This document shows positions 63,317-64,000 of a stretch of 64,000 bases of DNA, piece by piece. The notes below the pieces were generated by a model. That model was not told the DNA's origin, ran no database searches, and saw nothing but the letters and a program-made list of their open reading frames with translations. The stretch spans positions 1-64,000 of the forward strand of contig NZ_JADMJO010000063.1 of assembly GCF_018780385.1 (NCBI RefSeq). The letters are read 5' to 3'. The DNA is from Hydrogenophaga sp. Lineage in GTDB: Bacteria; Pseudomonadota; Gammaproteobacteria; Burkholderiales; Burkholderiaceae_C. A program made the translations under genes and the position numbers. The number at the start of each line of letters is the position of its first letter. Position 1 is the first letter of the stretch.

Positions 63317-64000
63317 TCAAACGCTCGCGCCCGACAGGCGCTGCAGCTGTTCCAGATCGGTCTTCATGCCGGAGGTCTCGCGGATGCGATCGAGGATGTC
63401 GCGCTTGAGGCGCACGAACGCCGGCTCGTGCTTGAGGTCTTGCACGCGCTGGTCGCCAAACGGCACGTCGTAAATGGTGTCGATGCGCCCGGGGCGCGGC
63501 GCCATCAGCACCACGCGAGAGCCCAGGTACAGCGCTTCCTCCACGTCGTGCGTCACGAACACGATGGTGGCCTTCTCGAGCTTGTGCACGTAGCGGATCA
63601 GGTCGTGCATCACCTCGCGCGTCTGCGCGTCGAGCGCGCCGAAGGGCTCGTCCATCAGCACGATGCCGGGCCGGCCCATGAGCGCGCGCGCGATCGCCAC
63701 GCGTTGCTGCATGCCGCCCGAGAGCTGGTTGGGCCAGGCGCGCGCCACCGGCTCCAGGCCCATCAGTCGCAGCAGCGCATCGGCCCGTCCCTCGGCCGCT
63801 TCCACGTCGGCGGACGTGCGGTCTTGCGTGTGCGCCGCGAGCTGGCGGCAGAACTTGATGTTCTCGCACACCCTCATCCACGGGTACAGGCTGTAGTGCT
63901 GGAACACCATGGCGCGGTCGATGCCCGGGCCGGTGACGGCGCGGCCGTCCACCAGCAGGTCGCCAGTCGTCTGTGTTTCCAGCCCGCCGATGGTGCGCAG
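63317..64000 (-). CDS. ABC transporter ATP-binding protein, nitrate/sulfonate/taurine type (5' end beyond the window)
   Basis: The last 227 residues are present; Walker A lies outside. Visible are a Q-loop MVFQHYSLYPWMRVCENI, signature [17 protein letters not shown], Walker B GIVLMDEPFGALDAQ, and the H-loop FVTHDVEEALYLGSRVVLM, typical of the SsuB/TauB/NrtD group. It is probably the energy unit of a guanidine or urea importer, with binding protein and permease genes expected just past position 64000. Confidence 0.92.
   Translation of the reverse strand: MRTIGGLETQTTGDLLVDGRAVTGPGIDRAMVFQHYSLYPWMRVCENIKFCRQLAAHTQDRTSADVEAAEGRADALLRLMGLEPVARAWPNQLSGGMQQRVAIARALMGRPGIVLMDEPFGALDAQTREVMHDLIRYVHKLEKATIVFVTHDVEEALYLGSRVVLMAPRPGRIDTIYDVPFGDQRVQDLKHEPAFVRLKRDILDRIRETSGMKTDLEQLQRLSGASV

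Overview
The window is about 64 kb of GC-rich chromosome from a betaproteobacterium, most likely order Burkholderiales and family Comamonadaceae (Hydrogenophaga- or Acidovorax-like). I infer this from base composition, gene orders such as rpsP-rimM-trmD-rplS and orn / M48 protease / phhB / rsgA, and the dispersed short repeats. It is ordinary chromosome with accessory stretches. I see no prophage, insertion sequence, rRNA operon or CRISPR array. The only tRNA is the 3' half of a tRNA-Asp at the left edge.

Layout. 1-3125: tRNA-Asp end and terminator, a DMT-type exporter, and an alkylation-repair pair (ogt and an Ada-AraC-AlkA fusion). 3243-14447: envelope glycans, comprising a phosphomannomutase/phosphoglucomutase, two tandem GT30 (WaaA/KdtA-type) transferases, then an oppositely oriented nonulosonic (sialic-type) acid cluster. 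That cluster holds CMP-sugar synthetase, glycosyltransferase, NeuB, NeuC, a GT25 transferase, a coupled 42-codon ORF, an O-antigen-ligase-like protein and an RgpF-like protein. 14457-22055: a TetR-controlled tripartite RND efflux locus (tetR, adaptor, pump, pcm-like methyltransferase, rhodanese, TolC). 22216-24410: glutaryl-CoA dehydrogenase with a divergent LysR regulator.

24461-37722 is a complete five-step histidine utilisation locus: hutC, hutH, hutU, a histidine-type ABC transporter, a second HutH-like protein lacking the catalytic Ala-Ser-Gly motif, hutD, hutI, hutF and hutG. Histidine goes to urocanate, imidazolone propionate, formiminoglutamate, formylglutamate, then glutamate plus formate. 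A sigma-54-type promoter and three HutC-type operators can be read from the sequence. Then come msrA, a second DMT exporter, and a Fur/Zur-type regulator heading an operon with a LolD-like ATPase, FtsX-like permease, small Cys/His protein and DUF3299 protein (39493-42692). This resembles the Zur-controlled PA4063-PA4066 operon of Pseudomonas.

42711-54134 is mostly housekeeping: AEC permease, TM2 protein, GNAT, the rpsP operon, rplS, a NUDIX hydrolase, a CobD/CbiB-like protein, rsgA, phhB, an M48 protease, orn and a PiT phosphate carrier. A 364-nt gene-free leader then precedes a DEAD-box RNA helicase (54135-56093). 56187-64000 on the minus strand is a nitrogen-scavenging operon: ABC ATPase (cut by the window edge), two DUF1989 proteins, a biotin-dependent urea/guanidine carboxylase and allophanate hydrolase. 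The DUF1989 pair suggests guanidine rather than urea as the substrate.

Recurrent themes are 4-base stop/start overlaps that couple genes in the glycan, hut and zinc-type operons, and short palindromic repeats that lie between genes and, in hutH and the carboxylase gene, inside reading frames without breaking them.
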